A stretch of 20,938 nt of DNA from Caryophanales bacterium UBA4951 (GCA_002397465.1 DHAP01000050.1:28636-49573); one strand, 5' to 3'. Positions 1-7,267 are shown, counted from the first letter of the stretch. Notes: generated by a model not told the origin, from the sequence alone. Numbers and translations are program-made.

Positions 1-7
1 ATAAAGA

Positions 8-30
8 AAGCCTCGATTAAATCGAGGCTT
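8..30 (-). terminator. Rho-independent terminator after the tRNA-Pro gene
   Basis: A perfect 10-bp stem (AAGCCTCGAT / ATCGAGGCTT) with a 3-nt loop is followed on the minus strand by TTTCTTTAT. It lies just beyond the CCA end of tRNA-Pro and closes that transcription unit. The plus-strand side is also followed by a T-rich run (ctattttt), so it may work in both directions and end a plus-strand gene lying outside the window. Confidence 0.85.
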
Positions 31-41
31 CTATTTTTCAC

Positions 42-119
42 TGGTCGGGATGGTGGGATTCGAACCCGCGATCTTCTGCTCCCAAAGCAGACGCGTTAAC
101 CAAGCTGCACTACATCCCG
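42..119 (-). tRNA. tRNA-Pro (anticodon TGG)
   Basis: The minus strand folds as a cloverleaf: acceptor CGGGATG/CATCCCG with A73, anticodon stem TCTGC/GCAGA and loop TTTGGGA giving anticodon TGG, which reads CCA proline codons. CCA is encoded (positions 42-44). The T-loop TTCGAAT is standard. Two stem positions are unusual: T-stem GCGGG/CCCAC has a C50-A64 mismatch, and C13-A22 is also unpaired in the D-stem. The 13-22 position is often non-Watson-Crick in normal tRNAs, the 50-64 position much less so. It is probably co-transcribed behind tRNA-Arg, although a terminator-like hairpin lies between them. Confidence 0.95.
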
Positions 120-127
120 AATAAATA

Positions 128-153
128 AAGGATGACTTATTGAGGCCATCCTT
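128..153 (-). terminator. Hairpin between tRNA-Arg and tRNA-Pro
   Basis: On the minus strand AAGGATG and CATCCTT form a 7-bp stem around a 12-nt loop, followed by TATTTAT. It sits between the CCA end of tRNA-Arg and the start of tRNA-Pro. The T-run is broken by A, so it could be a partial terminator or a processing signal. No separate promoter is obvious for tRNA-Pro, which argues for some read-through. Confidence 0.5.
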
Positions 154-162
154 GTTTTCAAA

Positions 163-239
163 TGGCGCGCCAGACAGGATTCGAACCCGTGACCCTTAGA
201 TTCGTAGTCTAATACTCTATCCAGCTGAGCTACTGGCGC
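163..239 (-). tRNA. tRNA-Arg (anticodon ACG)
   Basis: The minus strand gives acceptor GCGCCAG/CTGGCGC, G73 and encoded CCA, D-stem GCTC/GAGT, anticodon stem TTAGA/TCTAA with loop CTACGAA (anticodon ACG, expected to be deaminated to ICG and to read CGU/CGC/CGA), and T-arm ACGGG-TTCGAAT-CCTGT. All stems pair with only G-U wobbles, so it is a useful regular reference for the irregular T-arms of its neighbours. Confidence 0.97.
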
Positions 240-266
240 ACTTACGCTGGAGAACCAGCGCAAACA

Positions 267-295
267 ACTATAGTCCACCACCCTATGGGTGGCAA
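267..295 (-). promoter_or_regulatory. Sigma-A promoter of the tRNA-Arg/tRNA-Pro unit
   Basis: On the minus strand TTGCCA (290-295) and TATAGT (267-272) are separated by exactly 17 nt. Transcription would begin near 259-261, just ahead of a 6-bp hairpin CGCTGG-TTCT-CCAGCG (245-260), and then enter tRNA-Arg. The spacer holds an inverted repeat, CCACCC-TAT-GGGTGG (278-292), that runs into the -35; it could be an operator-like element or a 3' hairpin of the tRNA-Cys transcript, but no T-run follows it. Confidence 0.8.
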
Positions 296-306
296 CTAAA
301 TCTTTT

Positions 307-380
307 TGGAGCATCCGGGCGGAATCGAACCGTCGGTTGGTGAGTTGCAGTCACCTGCCTTACCGCTTGGCTACGGATGC
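307..380 (-). tRNA. tRNA-Cys (anticodon GCA)
   Basis: The minus strand gives acceptor GCATCCG/CGGATGC with U73, the discriminator expected for cysteine, and encoded CCA. The anticodon stem is GGTGA/TCACC with loop CTGCAAC, anticodon GCA. The T-stem GACGG/CCGCC contains an A50-C64 mismatch inside an otherwise normal arm (loop TTCGATT). No intrinsic terminator with a T-run directly follows, so the transcript may run into the tRNA-Arg unit. Confidence 0.96.
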
Positions 381-389
381 AGCCCGAAG

Positions 390-418
390 ATTATAGCATT
401 GAGCAATTTTAGAGGCAA
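390..418 (-). promoter_or_regulatory. Sigma-A promoter of tRNA-Cys
   Basis: On the minus strand TTGCCT (413-418) and a consensus TATAAT (390-395) are 17 nt apart, placing the start a few bases before the tRNA-Cys 5' end at 380. This is the best-formed promoter in the window. Confidence 0.85.
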
Positions 419-469
419 TTATAAGCGCTAGGAAAATCGATATTTGCTGCTTCAGTCGGGCTTTCTAGC

Positions 470-1672
470 CTATTTGACCTTGCTTAGGCGGAGGTGGGCG
501 GTCTCGAAGACCCCATTATTGTAGACGATATGGGTCTCGCTTTGGACGAGAGGTCTCACATAGTCCCTGAAACTCATCGATAGACGTGTGTCATCGACGA
601 TCCATGACGAAGGTATCTTCTTTTCTTTGTTGGCGATCAAAGAGACGTCGCTTAAGACGTATTCGATCTCATAGGGATTATTGCAGAGCCTCTTGATGGC
701 GACCATCTTGCCGCTTTCGCCGTTCAAGGCGCTCACGAGCGCGAATTTCGCGCTTTGGACAGCCTCGTCCTTATCGACGTCGCTCGCCAAGATGCTGTCG
801 GCTCTTTGAGGCAAGGAAAGCTCCATGACCCTGGTTCCGAAGCCAAGTTTCTCCTGAATCGTCTCGGCGATGCTCAGGCACACGCCCTCAAGATTGGTGT
901 GGCCGAAACTGTCAGTCACCCCGCAGTTATGGTGCTCGACCTCGATGCCTTCGGAGAAAGCACACACGGCAAAGCCTTTTTTCTTATAGACGTCATTGAG
1001 TTCGTTTAGGAAGCGCCTTTCATCCCATTTGCTTTCCGGCAAGATGATGAAATCAGGCCTCTCGCCATCTGGCAAGATATCGACTGAGGCCGTCAGCCAT
1101 CCGGCGTTTCGGCCCATGATCTCGACGAGGACGACTTTGCCTTTCTTATAGGCCCCGGCGTCCACCACGGCCATCTTCATGAAATTGACGACGTGCCTCG
1201 CTGCCGATGGGAAGCCGATCGAATGGTCGGTGACTTCCAAGTCGTTATCGATGGTCTTCGGTATCCCGATGACCTTGATGTCCATCTTCTTGGCTTTGAA
1301 GAAATTCGATAGGCGCATACAGGTGTCCATGGAGTCGTTGCCGCCATTGACGAGGATGTAGCCGATGTTGTGTTTCGTTATGGTGTCGATGACCTTTTGG
1401 AAGCATGGGTCGTCATCGCCCGGAAGTTTCTTTCTCGTGGAGCCTAAGGCCGCCCCAGGAGTCTGCTTCAAAAGTTCAAGCTCTTCGAGGTCCTCTTTGC
1501 GTAAGTCCACCAAGTCATCGTCGATGAGACCTTCGACCCCGTATCTAGATCCATAGATGCCATCGATGGTCTCGTGGTGCTTCAAAGCTTCCGCGATGAC
1601 GCCATACATCGAGCAGTTGATGACAGGGGACGGCCCGCCGGATTGGAAATAGACCAAAGACTTCTTGTTCAT
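470..1672 (-). CDS. pfp: PPi-dependent 6-phosphofructokinase
   Basis: A 400-residue PFKA-family enzyme that phosphorylates fructose 6-phosphate to fructose 1,6-bisphosphate in the cytoplasm. The N-terminal phosphate-binding segment SGGPSPVINCS (11-21), GGNDSMDT (110-117), PKTIDND (138-144) and MGRNAGW are visible. The donor is judged from two residues: Asp113 takes the place of the Gly that allows ATP in E. coli PfkA (GGDGS), and Lys139 in PKTIDND is the residue typical of PPi enzymes. This is established family logic, not a measurement. Asn112 replaces the more usual Asp. With PPi as donor the step is reversible and saves ATP, which suits a fermenter. ATG start with AGAGG about 9 nt upstream. 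It lies behind the pot terminator, so it needs its own promoter; TAGAAT near 1705 is a possible but weak -10. No clear terminator follows. Confidence 0.9.
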   Translation of the reverse strand: MNKKSLVYFQSGGPSPVINCSMYGVIAEALKHHETIDGIYGSRYGVEGLIDDDLVDLRKEDLEELELLKQTPGAALGSTRKKLPGDDDPCFQKVIDTITKHNIGYILVNGGNDSMDTCMRLSNFFKAKKMDIKVIGIPKTIDNDLEVTDHSIGFPSAARHVVNFMKMAVVDAGAYKKGKVVLVEIMGRNAGWLTASVDILPDGERPDFIILPESKWDERRFLNELNDVYKKKGFAVCAFSEGIEVEHHNCGVTDSFGHTNLEGVCLSIAETIQEKLGFGTRVMELSLPQRADSILASDVDKDEAVQSAKFALVSALNGESGKMVAIKRLCNNPYEIEYVLSDVSLIANKEKKIPSSWIVDDTRLSMSFRDYVRPLVQSETHIVYNNGVFETAHLRLSKVK

Positions 1673-1738
1673 GTGGAGATACCTCTATTTAAGATAGGCT
1701 AATTCTAGCGTAACGCCATATCCTTTGCATCAAAGAAA

Positions 1739-1758
1739 AGGCACACTTTCATGTGCCT
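1739..1758 (-). terminator. Terminator of the pot operon
   Basis: AGGCACA and TGTGCCT pair on the minus strand around a short A-rich loop, followed by TTTTCTTTG. The stem starts inside the TAG stop codon of the potD-like gene, so termination is immediate. Confidence 0.85.
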
Positions 1759-3754
1759 AAGCTTCCTTCTTTTCCTCGCGGCGGCGCTTTCTGAGACGCT
1801 TGGAGGTCTTTTTGGTGATGAGGAGATAACCGACGATGGCTATGGCCACGGTGCCTTCGACGCAGAGCACGACGACGATCCATGGTTGGATGGTGCCACC
1901 GCTCTTGACGTTCTCCCACATCCTGAGGATGTAGGTGTTGTTGTCACCATAGTCTTCCATGATGGCAAGACCCGGTATCTGGTCGAGGACGGTGCCTTTG
2001 TAGGCTTCATCCTCCGTCGGGTATTGAGCTAAGAACTGGCGGCCCACCATGACGGTCTTTTCCTCTCCGTCAAGTCCTTTGCCAGTCACTTCTTCGATCT
2101 CACTCGAATAGAAATGCATGTCGGAGTCGCCATATGAGCTCAATGAATCAGCGAAGAAATAGGTTAGGTCGATATCCTTCCAGCCTTCTTCATCGGCTAT
2201 CGAGGACCACGAGGCAGCCACCCCGTCGACTTTGGCGGAGTCATAGTCGGAACCCGTCATGTCATTCTCGCCATAATCGAGTTCGATCTCTTTCTCTTTG
2301 CCATCTACTTCGGCTTTGACTTTCTTCTTGCCGCTTCCGTCTTTGTAGACCTTGTTCTCGTCATCATCGTAGATGTAATCGCCAAGATCGTCGCTATAGA
2401 CGTACATGGCGAAACTTCTGGCGTCATACCAATCCCTCACGAGGGAAAGGACGTCATCCCCGGCGATGAAAGAGGTGTAGCCGATGTAGTCCATGTTCGG
2501 GGCCGCTTGGGCGGGGTCGGAGATGAAATCGATGAACTTTTGGGCGTATTCCTGCTCAAGGGAGTCGCTCTTCATCATGACCCAGGCGTCGAACCAGATG
2601 TTGCCACCCGTCTCCGGTATTGAGTAATAAAGGGTATTCCCTAAAGCGTCTGCATTATCCATCGCGGTAACCGCGTCTCCGCTCCAGGCGCAGTCGATGC
2701 CTGACTTGTCGCCGGTCAGAATGTCGGTCTTGCCAGAGTCGGTCTCAAGCCCGAATGAGGTGTCCTTGAGGGTCGAGAGGGCGTTTTGGATCTCATCAAC
2801 GATGCGGTCCGCGTCAACGTCTTCATAGGTCGATCCGACGATCTTCCTAGCCAGCGCATTGAACTCATCGATATGGTTGATGTTGTTGAAAATAAGGCTG
2901 ACATCGGCATTATAGGCGTCTTTGTCATAAGAATTGCCTTCGTTATCGACGCCGTTTTGATACCAGCTGGAAAGAACTTTGAAATAGGAATCGAAGACGT
3001 GCATGAGGCCAATCGAATAAGTGTCACGCATCGAGTCTTTGACCTGGAAGGTCTGATAATAGGCATCATCCCATAAAACGTTCCAGTCGCTCATCTGGAC
3101 TTTGACGTCATCTTCGCTCAGGCCATTGTTAGAGAACGTAGAGAAACTCGGGTTGTACAATAGCCCCAAAGTCCCCCACATATAGCCACGGGCATATAAG
3201 CCGATTGAGGTAGAAACGCCATTGACCGTGGAATAGATGCCATTCAAGGCGTTCTGAAGATACTTGGAAGCATATAAGGAATAGTTGTCGTCCCATCCTT
3301 CGGTGGAGCCGCCATATAAGGCAGTCCTCTCGTCGCCGACGCTGAAAGGGGTCAGCATGCTGAGGGTCATCATTTTTTGGATGATGTAGTCGCTCACGCA
3401 GACGAGATCATAGACATTGCCGCCCGTCTGAGCCTTCGAAAGCATGTTTTCCATGGTGTCGAAAGTAGAATAGGAGACGGTGATGTTGACGCCATCGGTC
3501 TTTTTGACGTAGTCGACGAATTCGCCGATGAGGTTATAGACGCCATTGGATTTGTCGCTGGAGATGTTGTTCGGGTCTCCGGCGATGTAGTCCTCGCTGT
3601 TGGCGATGCGAAGCGTCACGCTATCGCCGGACTTATGGGCTTTCTTGACAAGCGAAGTATAGTGAACCATCTTCTCGGCCGTGTTGGCGCAGCTCGCGCA
3701 GCATAAAGGCGTAAAGCTTAAGAAAGAAGCCAATAACAAAATAAGGGTGTTCAT
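1757..3754 (-). CDS. potD: PotD-like polyamine-binding protein with C-terminal membrane anchor
   Basis: Substrate-binding component of a spermidine/putrescine ABC importer, acting outside the membrane. PotD-type signatures are LRIANSEDYI (48-57), YDLVCVSDYI (115-124), WSGDA (357-361) and GGNIWFDAW (383-391). At 665 residues it is almost twice the length of E. coli PotD: an acidic, Asp/Tyr-rich insertion (about 455-560) precedes a C-terminal helix (625-646) with a strongly basic tail (647-665), so the protein is probably anchored at its C-terminus. The N-terminus (MNTLILLLASFLSF) is hydrophobic but has no basic residue, and its three Cys (18, 19, 22) do not form a good lipobox. The ATG follows the potC TAA directly and in the same frame; the purine run encoding the end of PotC serves as ribosome binding site. 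Ligand specificity cannot be read from the sequence. Confidence 0.85.
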   Translation of the reverse strand: MNTLILLLASFLSFTPLCCASCANTAEKMVHYTSLVKKAHKSGDSVTLRIANSEDYIAGDPNNISSDKSNGVYNLIGEFVDYVKKTDGVNITVSYSTFDTMENMLSKAQTGGNVYDLVCVSDYIIQKMMTLSMLTPFSVGDERTALYGGSTEGWDDNYSLYASKYLQNALNGIYSTVNGVSTSIGLYARGYMWGTLGLLYNPSFSTFSNNGLSEDDVKVQMSDWNVLWDDAYYQTFQVKDSMRDTYSIGLMHVFDSYFKVLSSWYQNGVDNEGNSYDKDAYNADVSLIFNNINHIDEFNALARKIVGSTYEDVDADRIVDEIQNALSTLKDTSFGLETDSGKTDILTGDKSGIDCAWSGDAVTAMDNADALGNTLYYSIPETGGNIWFDAWVMMKSDSLEQEYAQKFIDFISDPAQAAPNMDYIGYTSFIAGDDVLSLVRDWYDARSFAMYVYSDDLGDYIYDDDENKVYKDGSGKKKVKAEVDGKEKEIELDYGENDMTGSDYDSAKVDGVAASWSSIADEEGWKDIDLTYFFADSLSSYGDSDMHFYSSEIEEVTGKGLDGEEKTVMVGRQFLAQYPTEDEAYKGTVLDQIPGLAIMEDYGDNNTYILRMWENVKSGGTIQPWIVVVLCVEGTVAIAIVGYLLITKKTSKRLRKRRREEKKEA

Positions 3755-4615
3755 TTAATATTGCCTTCCTTTCCTTTTCTTGGTCTTTTTGGCTTTGACG
3801 TTGCTATAGACGGTAGCCATGATGACGAAGAAGAGCACCAAGAGGAATATGCAGGTGACCAAAGCCCTTAGTTCGGCTGGCATCGGGTGTTTCTTGATGA
3901 TTCCTTCGACGTAGGTGGAGATGGTTTGAATGTCGCTTGAGCCGCTCAATAAGCCAGGGCCTCTCGTGAAGGCGGTGACGATGAAGTCATCGAGCGACAA
4001 AGTGATGGCGATGAGGAAGCCACCCATGACTCCCGGAAGTATCTCCGGGAAAACGGCTTTGCGGAGAGCCTGACGCGGAGTGCAGCCCAAATCCAAGGCC
4101 GCCTCGTATAAGGCTGGGTCCATCTGAATGAGTTTCGGTTTGACCGAAAGATAAACGAATGGGACCGTGAGGACAAGATGGCCGGCGAGCAAGGTCCAGA
4201 AGCTGAGTTTGATCCCGCCGAGGAACGGCCCGATGGCCACGAACATGACGATGAGAGATAGAGCTATGACGATCTCAGGGTTGACGACTGGGATCTGGGT
4301 CACGAATTCCATGGCCTTTTTGGTCGAGGGACGGGACTCATAAACCCCGATGGCCCCGAAGGTGCCGATCAAGGTAGCCAAGGTGGCTGCCACCACCGCG
4401 ATGATCACGGTGTTGCCGACCGCCACTTGAACCGAATGGTCGTTGAAGAGTTGGACGTAGAGATCGAAAGAGAAGCCATTCCAGGTGCCAAGACTCGTGG
4501 AAGTCGTGAAAGAATAGATCATGAGGACGACGATAGGAAGATACATGAGGATCAAGAGGATCCAAATGTAGCATTGGGCGAAGATCCGTTTCCAAAGAGA
4601 AGCCTTTTTCACCAT
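3755..4615 (-). CDS. potC: Polyamine ABC transporter permease PotC
   Basis: Inner-membrane permease of the spermidine/putrescine importer, 286 residues, close to the usual PotC size. There are about six hydrophobic segments, the first at roughly 16-36, and the cytoplasmic EAA loop that contacts the ATPase is clear (EAALDLGCTPRQALRKAVFP, 171-190). The ATG overlaps the end of potB by 7 nt (ATGGTGA), indicating translational coupling. The C-terminus is very basic (KAKKTKKRKGRQY), and its TAA stop is immediately followed, in the same frame, by the potD ATG. Pairs with PotB to form the channel. Confidence 0.92.
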   Translation of the reverse strand: MVKKASLWKRIFAQCYIWILLILMYLPIVVLMIYSFTTSTSLGTWNGFSFDLYVQLFNDHSVQVAVGNTVIIAVVAATLATLIGTFGAIGVYESRPSTKKAMEFVTQIPVVNPEIVIALSLIVMFVAIGPFLGGIKLSFWTLLAGHLVLTVPFVYLSVKPKLIQMDPALYEAALDLGCTPRQALRKAVFPEILPGVMGGFLIAITLSLDDFIVTAFTRGPGLLSGSSDIQTISTYVEGIIKKHPMPAELRALVTCIFLLVLFFVIMATVYSNVKAKKTKKRKGRQY

Positions 4616-5478
4616 AAGCCCGCTCCTCTCGCCCCTTGAGGGTCTTTTTCGACGTTACGGGTCAAAGCCATCGAAATGCCGATGATGACCAGCATGATGA
4701 GGGCCATGAATGAGCCTTCATTCCAAAGAGAATTGGAGAACGCGAGATAAATGTAGTTGCCGAAGAGGGTGACCTTGCCTTCCGATAAGGTATCGGAGAT
4801 GACATAGGATGACATGACTGGCATGAAGACCATCTCGCAGGCGCTCACGATGCCAGGCACCGTCTGAGGGATCACGTTCCTGAAGAAGACCTGAACCGGG
4901 TTGGCCCCTAAGTCAGAGGCCGCCTCAATCTGCGAATGATCAAGCTTCAGCATCGTCGTGTATAAAGGAAGAATCGTGAATGGCAGATAGTTGTAGACCA
5001 TGCCGATGATGGTCGCGGCCCAAGGATGCGTGGAGCCCGAAAGCCCCATCCAGTTGAGCAAATCCCTCGTTGCGCCGGTGCGGATGACGAAGTTGATCCA
5101 CATTGGCATGATGAAGAGAATGACGAGGACCTTGTTGACGTTGAATTTCTTCTCGGCCAAGAAATAGGCGGCCGGGTAAGCTAATAAGAGACAGATCAAA
5201 GTCGTCTGAATGCCCACGAAAAGGCTGACGAAGAGAACTGACCACTTCGAGGCGCTCGTGAAGAAAGAGATAGCGGCCTTAAACGAAAATGACGTGACTT
5301 TGGTGCCATCGGCCAGAACCGTGGTCTCGCTGAAGGCATAGCAGAGTATCAAGATGAGCGGCACGACCACGAAGAGGAACAAGAAGAGGCCGTAAGGAAT
5401 GGCCAAATATTTCCTCTTGAGGGCGAAGGCCTGGCTTATTTTGCCGCGTGAGGCCTTTTCTTTATCAGTCAGCCCCAT
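4609..5478 (-). CDS. potB: Polyamine ABC transporter permease PotB
   Basis: A 289-residue permease of the same importer, with a cytoplasmic N-terminus, a first membrane segment at about 28-48 and the EAA loop EAASDLGANPVQVFFRNVIP (185-204) for coupling to PotA. Its start lies 14 nt inside the end of potA, with AAGGAC upstream as a probable ribosome binding site, and its stop overlaps the potC start. Order potA-B-C-D matches the E. coli operon. Assignment as PotB rather than PotC rests on position and on the longer N-terminal region. Confidence 0.92.
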   Translation of the reverse strand: MGLTDKEKASRGKISQAFALKRKYLAIPYGLFLFLFVVVPLILILCYAFSETTVLADGTKVTSFSFKAAISFFTSASKWSVLFVSLFVGIQTTLICLLLAYPAAYFLAEKKFNVNKVLVILFIMPMWINFVIRTGATRDLLNWMGLSGSTHPWAATIIGMVYNYLPFTILPLYTTMLKLDHSQIEAASDLGANPVQVFFRNVIPQTVPGIVSACEMVFMPVMSSYVISDTLSEGKVTLFGNYIYLAFSNSLWNEGSFMALIMLVIIGISMALTRNVEKDPQGARGAGLW

Positions 5479-6988
5479 ATGCGTCGAGGTCCTTCTTAAG
5501 ACGTAGTTTCAAAGCGGCGACGGGGATGTCCACGGAGACCATGTCCCCCTCGTTCCAGGCATAAGGGGTGTTGACGATGAAATCCTCTTCGTCATCAGTC
5601 CTCACGATATATTGATAGTGGTCGCCAAGCCAGACGGTCGAGACGATGGTGCCGGTCGCATGGCCTTGGTCGAGGTTATCGGAGATGACAGGGTCTTCCA
5701 AAGTGCATTTGGCCACCACTTTCGCATCTCGGAAATCAAACTTCTTTTTGTTCTTGGGATCGACTACATAACCATCATCGTCGACGCTGGAGCCCTTGAC
5801 GAGCTGAGTGAGGTCAACTGGGAAGGCGTCTTCGCCGATGACGACGTTGCCATTTTTGTCGATATAGGCGTCGTCCCACACGTTGTTGGTGAGATCCTTG
5901 TGCATGATCTGAAGGTTTTCTTTGACCACGTGGATCGAGACTTTCTCGCCGACTTCCTTCAAATGGGTGTCGCGGCAAAGGACTTCGTTCTTGCCGACGT
6001 TGATGACATAGGAATAATCCTCGCCTTTGAAAATGCGGGAAGAGATGATTCCGTCGACCACTCCCTTGCCAGGAGTGCCGAGTTCGACGTCTTCCGGACG
6101 GATGACGACATCGACCTTCTCATTGAGTGGGAAGTCGTCGATGCAGTTCCAGATGCCGCCGATGAAACGGACTTGTTTCGGTCCGACCATCGTTCCGTTA
6201 TAGATGTTGCTCTCGCCGATGAAGTCAGCGACATAGGCGCTGACTGGCTCGTTGTAGATGCTTTCGGGGGTTCCGACTTGCTGGATGGCCCCGTCTTTCA
6301 TGACGACGATGGTATCAGACATCGAAAGGGCTTCTTCTTGGTCATGGGTGACATAGATGAAGGTGATGCCGAGTTTGTTATGCATTTCCTTCAATTCGAG
6401 TTGCATGTCCTGTCTCATCTTGTGATCGAGGGCGCTCAAAGGCTCATCGAGCAAAAGGACCTGAGGCTCATTGACGATGGCCCTGGCGATGGCGACACGC
6501 TGCTGCTGTCCGCCGGAAAGGTTGGAGATATCGCGGTCCTCCATCTCCTCGAGGTCGACGATGGCCAAGGCTTTGGCGACTTTCTCGTCGATGCTTTTGG
6601 CGTCCATCCTCTTGTATTTGGTGACCGTGTTGCCATGGCGGTCTTTGGCCTCGTAAGGGATCTTCTTTATCTTTAAGCCAAAAGCGATGTTGTCATAGAC
6701 ATCAAGATTTGGGAAAAGGGCGTAGTGTTGGAAGACGGTGTTGACCGGCCTTTGATAGGGTGGAAGGTTGGTGATGTCCTGCCCGCCCAAAAAGATTTTG
6801 CCTTTGCTAGGAAGCTCAAATCCGGCGATCATCCTCAAAGTGGTCGTCTTACCGCATCCGGAAGGTCCGAGCAAGGTGACGAACTCGCCTTTCTTGATCT
6901 CCAGATTGAAGTTATCGACGGCCACGAAAGAGCCATCGAAAACCTTCGAAACACCGACAAGCGAAATAATTGTGTTATTAGCGTCCAT
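5465..6988 (-). CDS. potA: Polyamine ABC transporter ATPase PotA
   Basis: ATPase that powers the PotBCD importer. Numbering from the upstream ATG at 6994: Walker A GPSGCGKTT (43-51), Q-loop Gln88, signature LSGGQQQ (158-164), Walker B LLLDE (179-183), D-loop SALD, switch His216. Two oddities are a hydrophilic insertion (about 111-133) in the helical subdomain and a C-terminal region of about 250 residues, longer than in E. coli PotA (378 residues in all), which carries TOBE-like segments (VVIRPEDV; GTIVSTVWLGDHYQYIV) around an acidic stretch. Two ATGs are possible; GGAGG lies only 1 nt before the first but 7 nt before the second, so 6988 is chosen (507 residues). First gene of the pot operon. 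Confidence 0.94.
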   Translation of the reverse strand: MDANNTIISLVGVSKVFDGSFVAVDNFNLEIKKGEFVTLLGPSGCGKTTTLRMIAGFELPSKGKIFLGGQDITNLPPYQRPVNTVFQHYALFPNLDVYDNIAFGLKIKKIPYEAKDRHGNTVTKYKRMDAKSIDEKVAKALAIVDLEEMEDRDISNLSGGQQQRVAIARAIVNEPQVLLLDEPLSALDHKMRQDMQLELKEMHNKLGITFIYVTHDQEEALSMSDTIVVMKDGAIQQVGTPESIYNEPVSAYVADFIGESNIYNGTMVGPKQVRFIGGIWNCIDDFPLNEKVDVVIRPEDVELGTPGKGVVDGIISSRIFKGEDYSYVINVGKNEVLCRDTHLKEVGEKVSIHVVKENLQIMHKDLTNNVWDDAYIDKNGNVVIGEDAFPVDLTQLVKGSSVDDDGYVVDPKNKKKFDFRDAKVVAKCTLEDPVISDNLDQGHATGTIVSTVWLGDHYQYIVRTDDEEDFIVNTPYAWNEGDMVSVDIPVAALKLRLKKDLDAYGAD

Positions 6989-7069
6989 CGCCATACCTCC
7001 AGGCTTACCAGAAACACGGGAACGAATGCCAACCTCTGCTCAGATGAGTCAGAAACTTGGACGGCAAAA

Positions 7070-7098
7070 AATATGCGCTAAGAAAGACGGAAAATCAA
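7070..7098 (-). promoter_or_regulatory. Candidate promoter of the pot operon
   Basis: On the minus strand TTGATT (7093-7098) and CATATT (7070-7075) stand 17 nt apart, each matching 4 of 6 consensus bases. It would give a leader of about 75 nt before the potA start. Other AT-rich hexamers exist in this region, so the choice is uncertain. Confidence 0.3.
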
Positions 7099-7254
7099 TA
7101 GAATTTTCGCTTCATTTTATTTTTAGGAAATTCCAAAGAATATACACTTGATTAAAAATGAGCCTTTCATCGGCTATATCGGCGATTTGCTTACTTTTTC
7201 TTTTTTGTTTTTTTCTTCGTTTTTCCACCATATTTCTACCCATGTTTTTTAGGT

Positions 7255-7267
7255 GAGGTTGAACCTC
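7255..7267. promoter_or_regulatory. Palindrome over the -35 of the 7295 gene (candidate operator)
   Basis: GAGGTT-G-AACCTC is a perfect 6+1+6 inverted repeat whose right half covers the TTGAAC hexamer at 7259-7264. Its position fits a repressor site. A hairpin in RNA is not expected, because the predicted transcript starts further downstream. The binding protein is unknown. Confidence 0.45.

Noticed and set aside
457..472. GGCT-TTCT-AGCC hairpin at the pfp stop as a terminator
   Set aside because: Only 4 bp of stem and no T-run on the minus strand.
3685..3754. Lipobox at Cys18, Cys19 or Cys22 of the PotD-like protein
   Set aside because: None has the L-x-[GAS]-C pattern, and the n-region has no basic residue. 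A C-terminal helix offers an alternative anchor.
5612..6676. A long open frame of 354 codons on the plus strand, opposite potA
   Set aside because: It mirrors the codon bias of the clearly coding potA strand, has no recognisable domain and no credible ribosome binding site. It is a shadow frame.
6989..6994. First ATG of potA as the start
   Set aside because: GGAGG is only 1 nt away from it; the second ATG at 6988 has 7-nt spacing.
7036..7052. Hairpin in the pot leader as a possible polyamine riboswitch or attenuator
   Set aside because: The stem is short with a bulge, there is no T-run, and no known aptamer pattern is seen in the leader.
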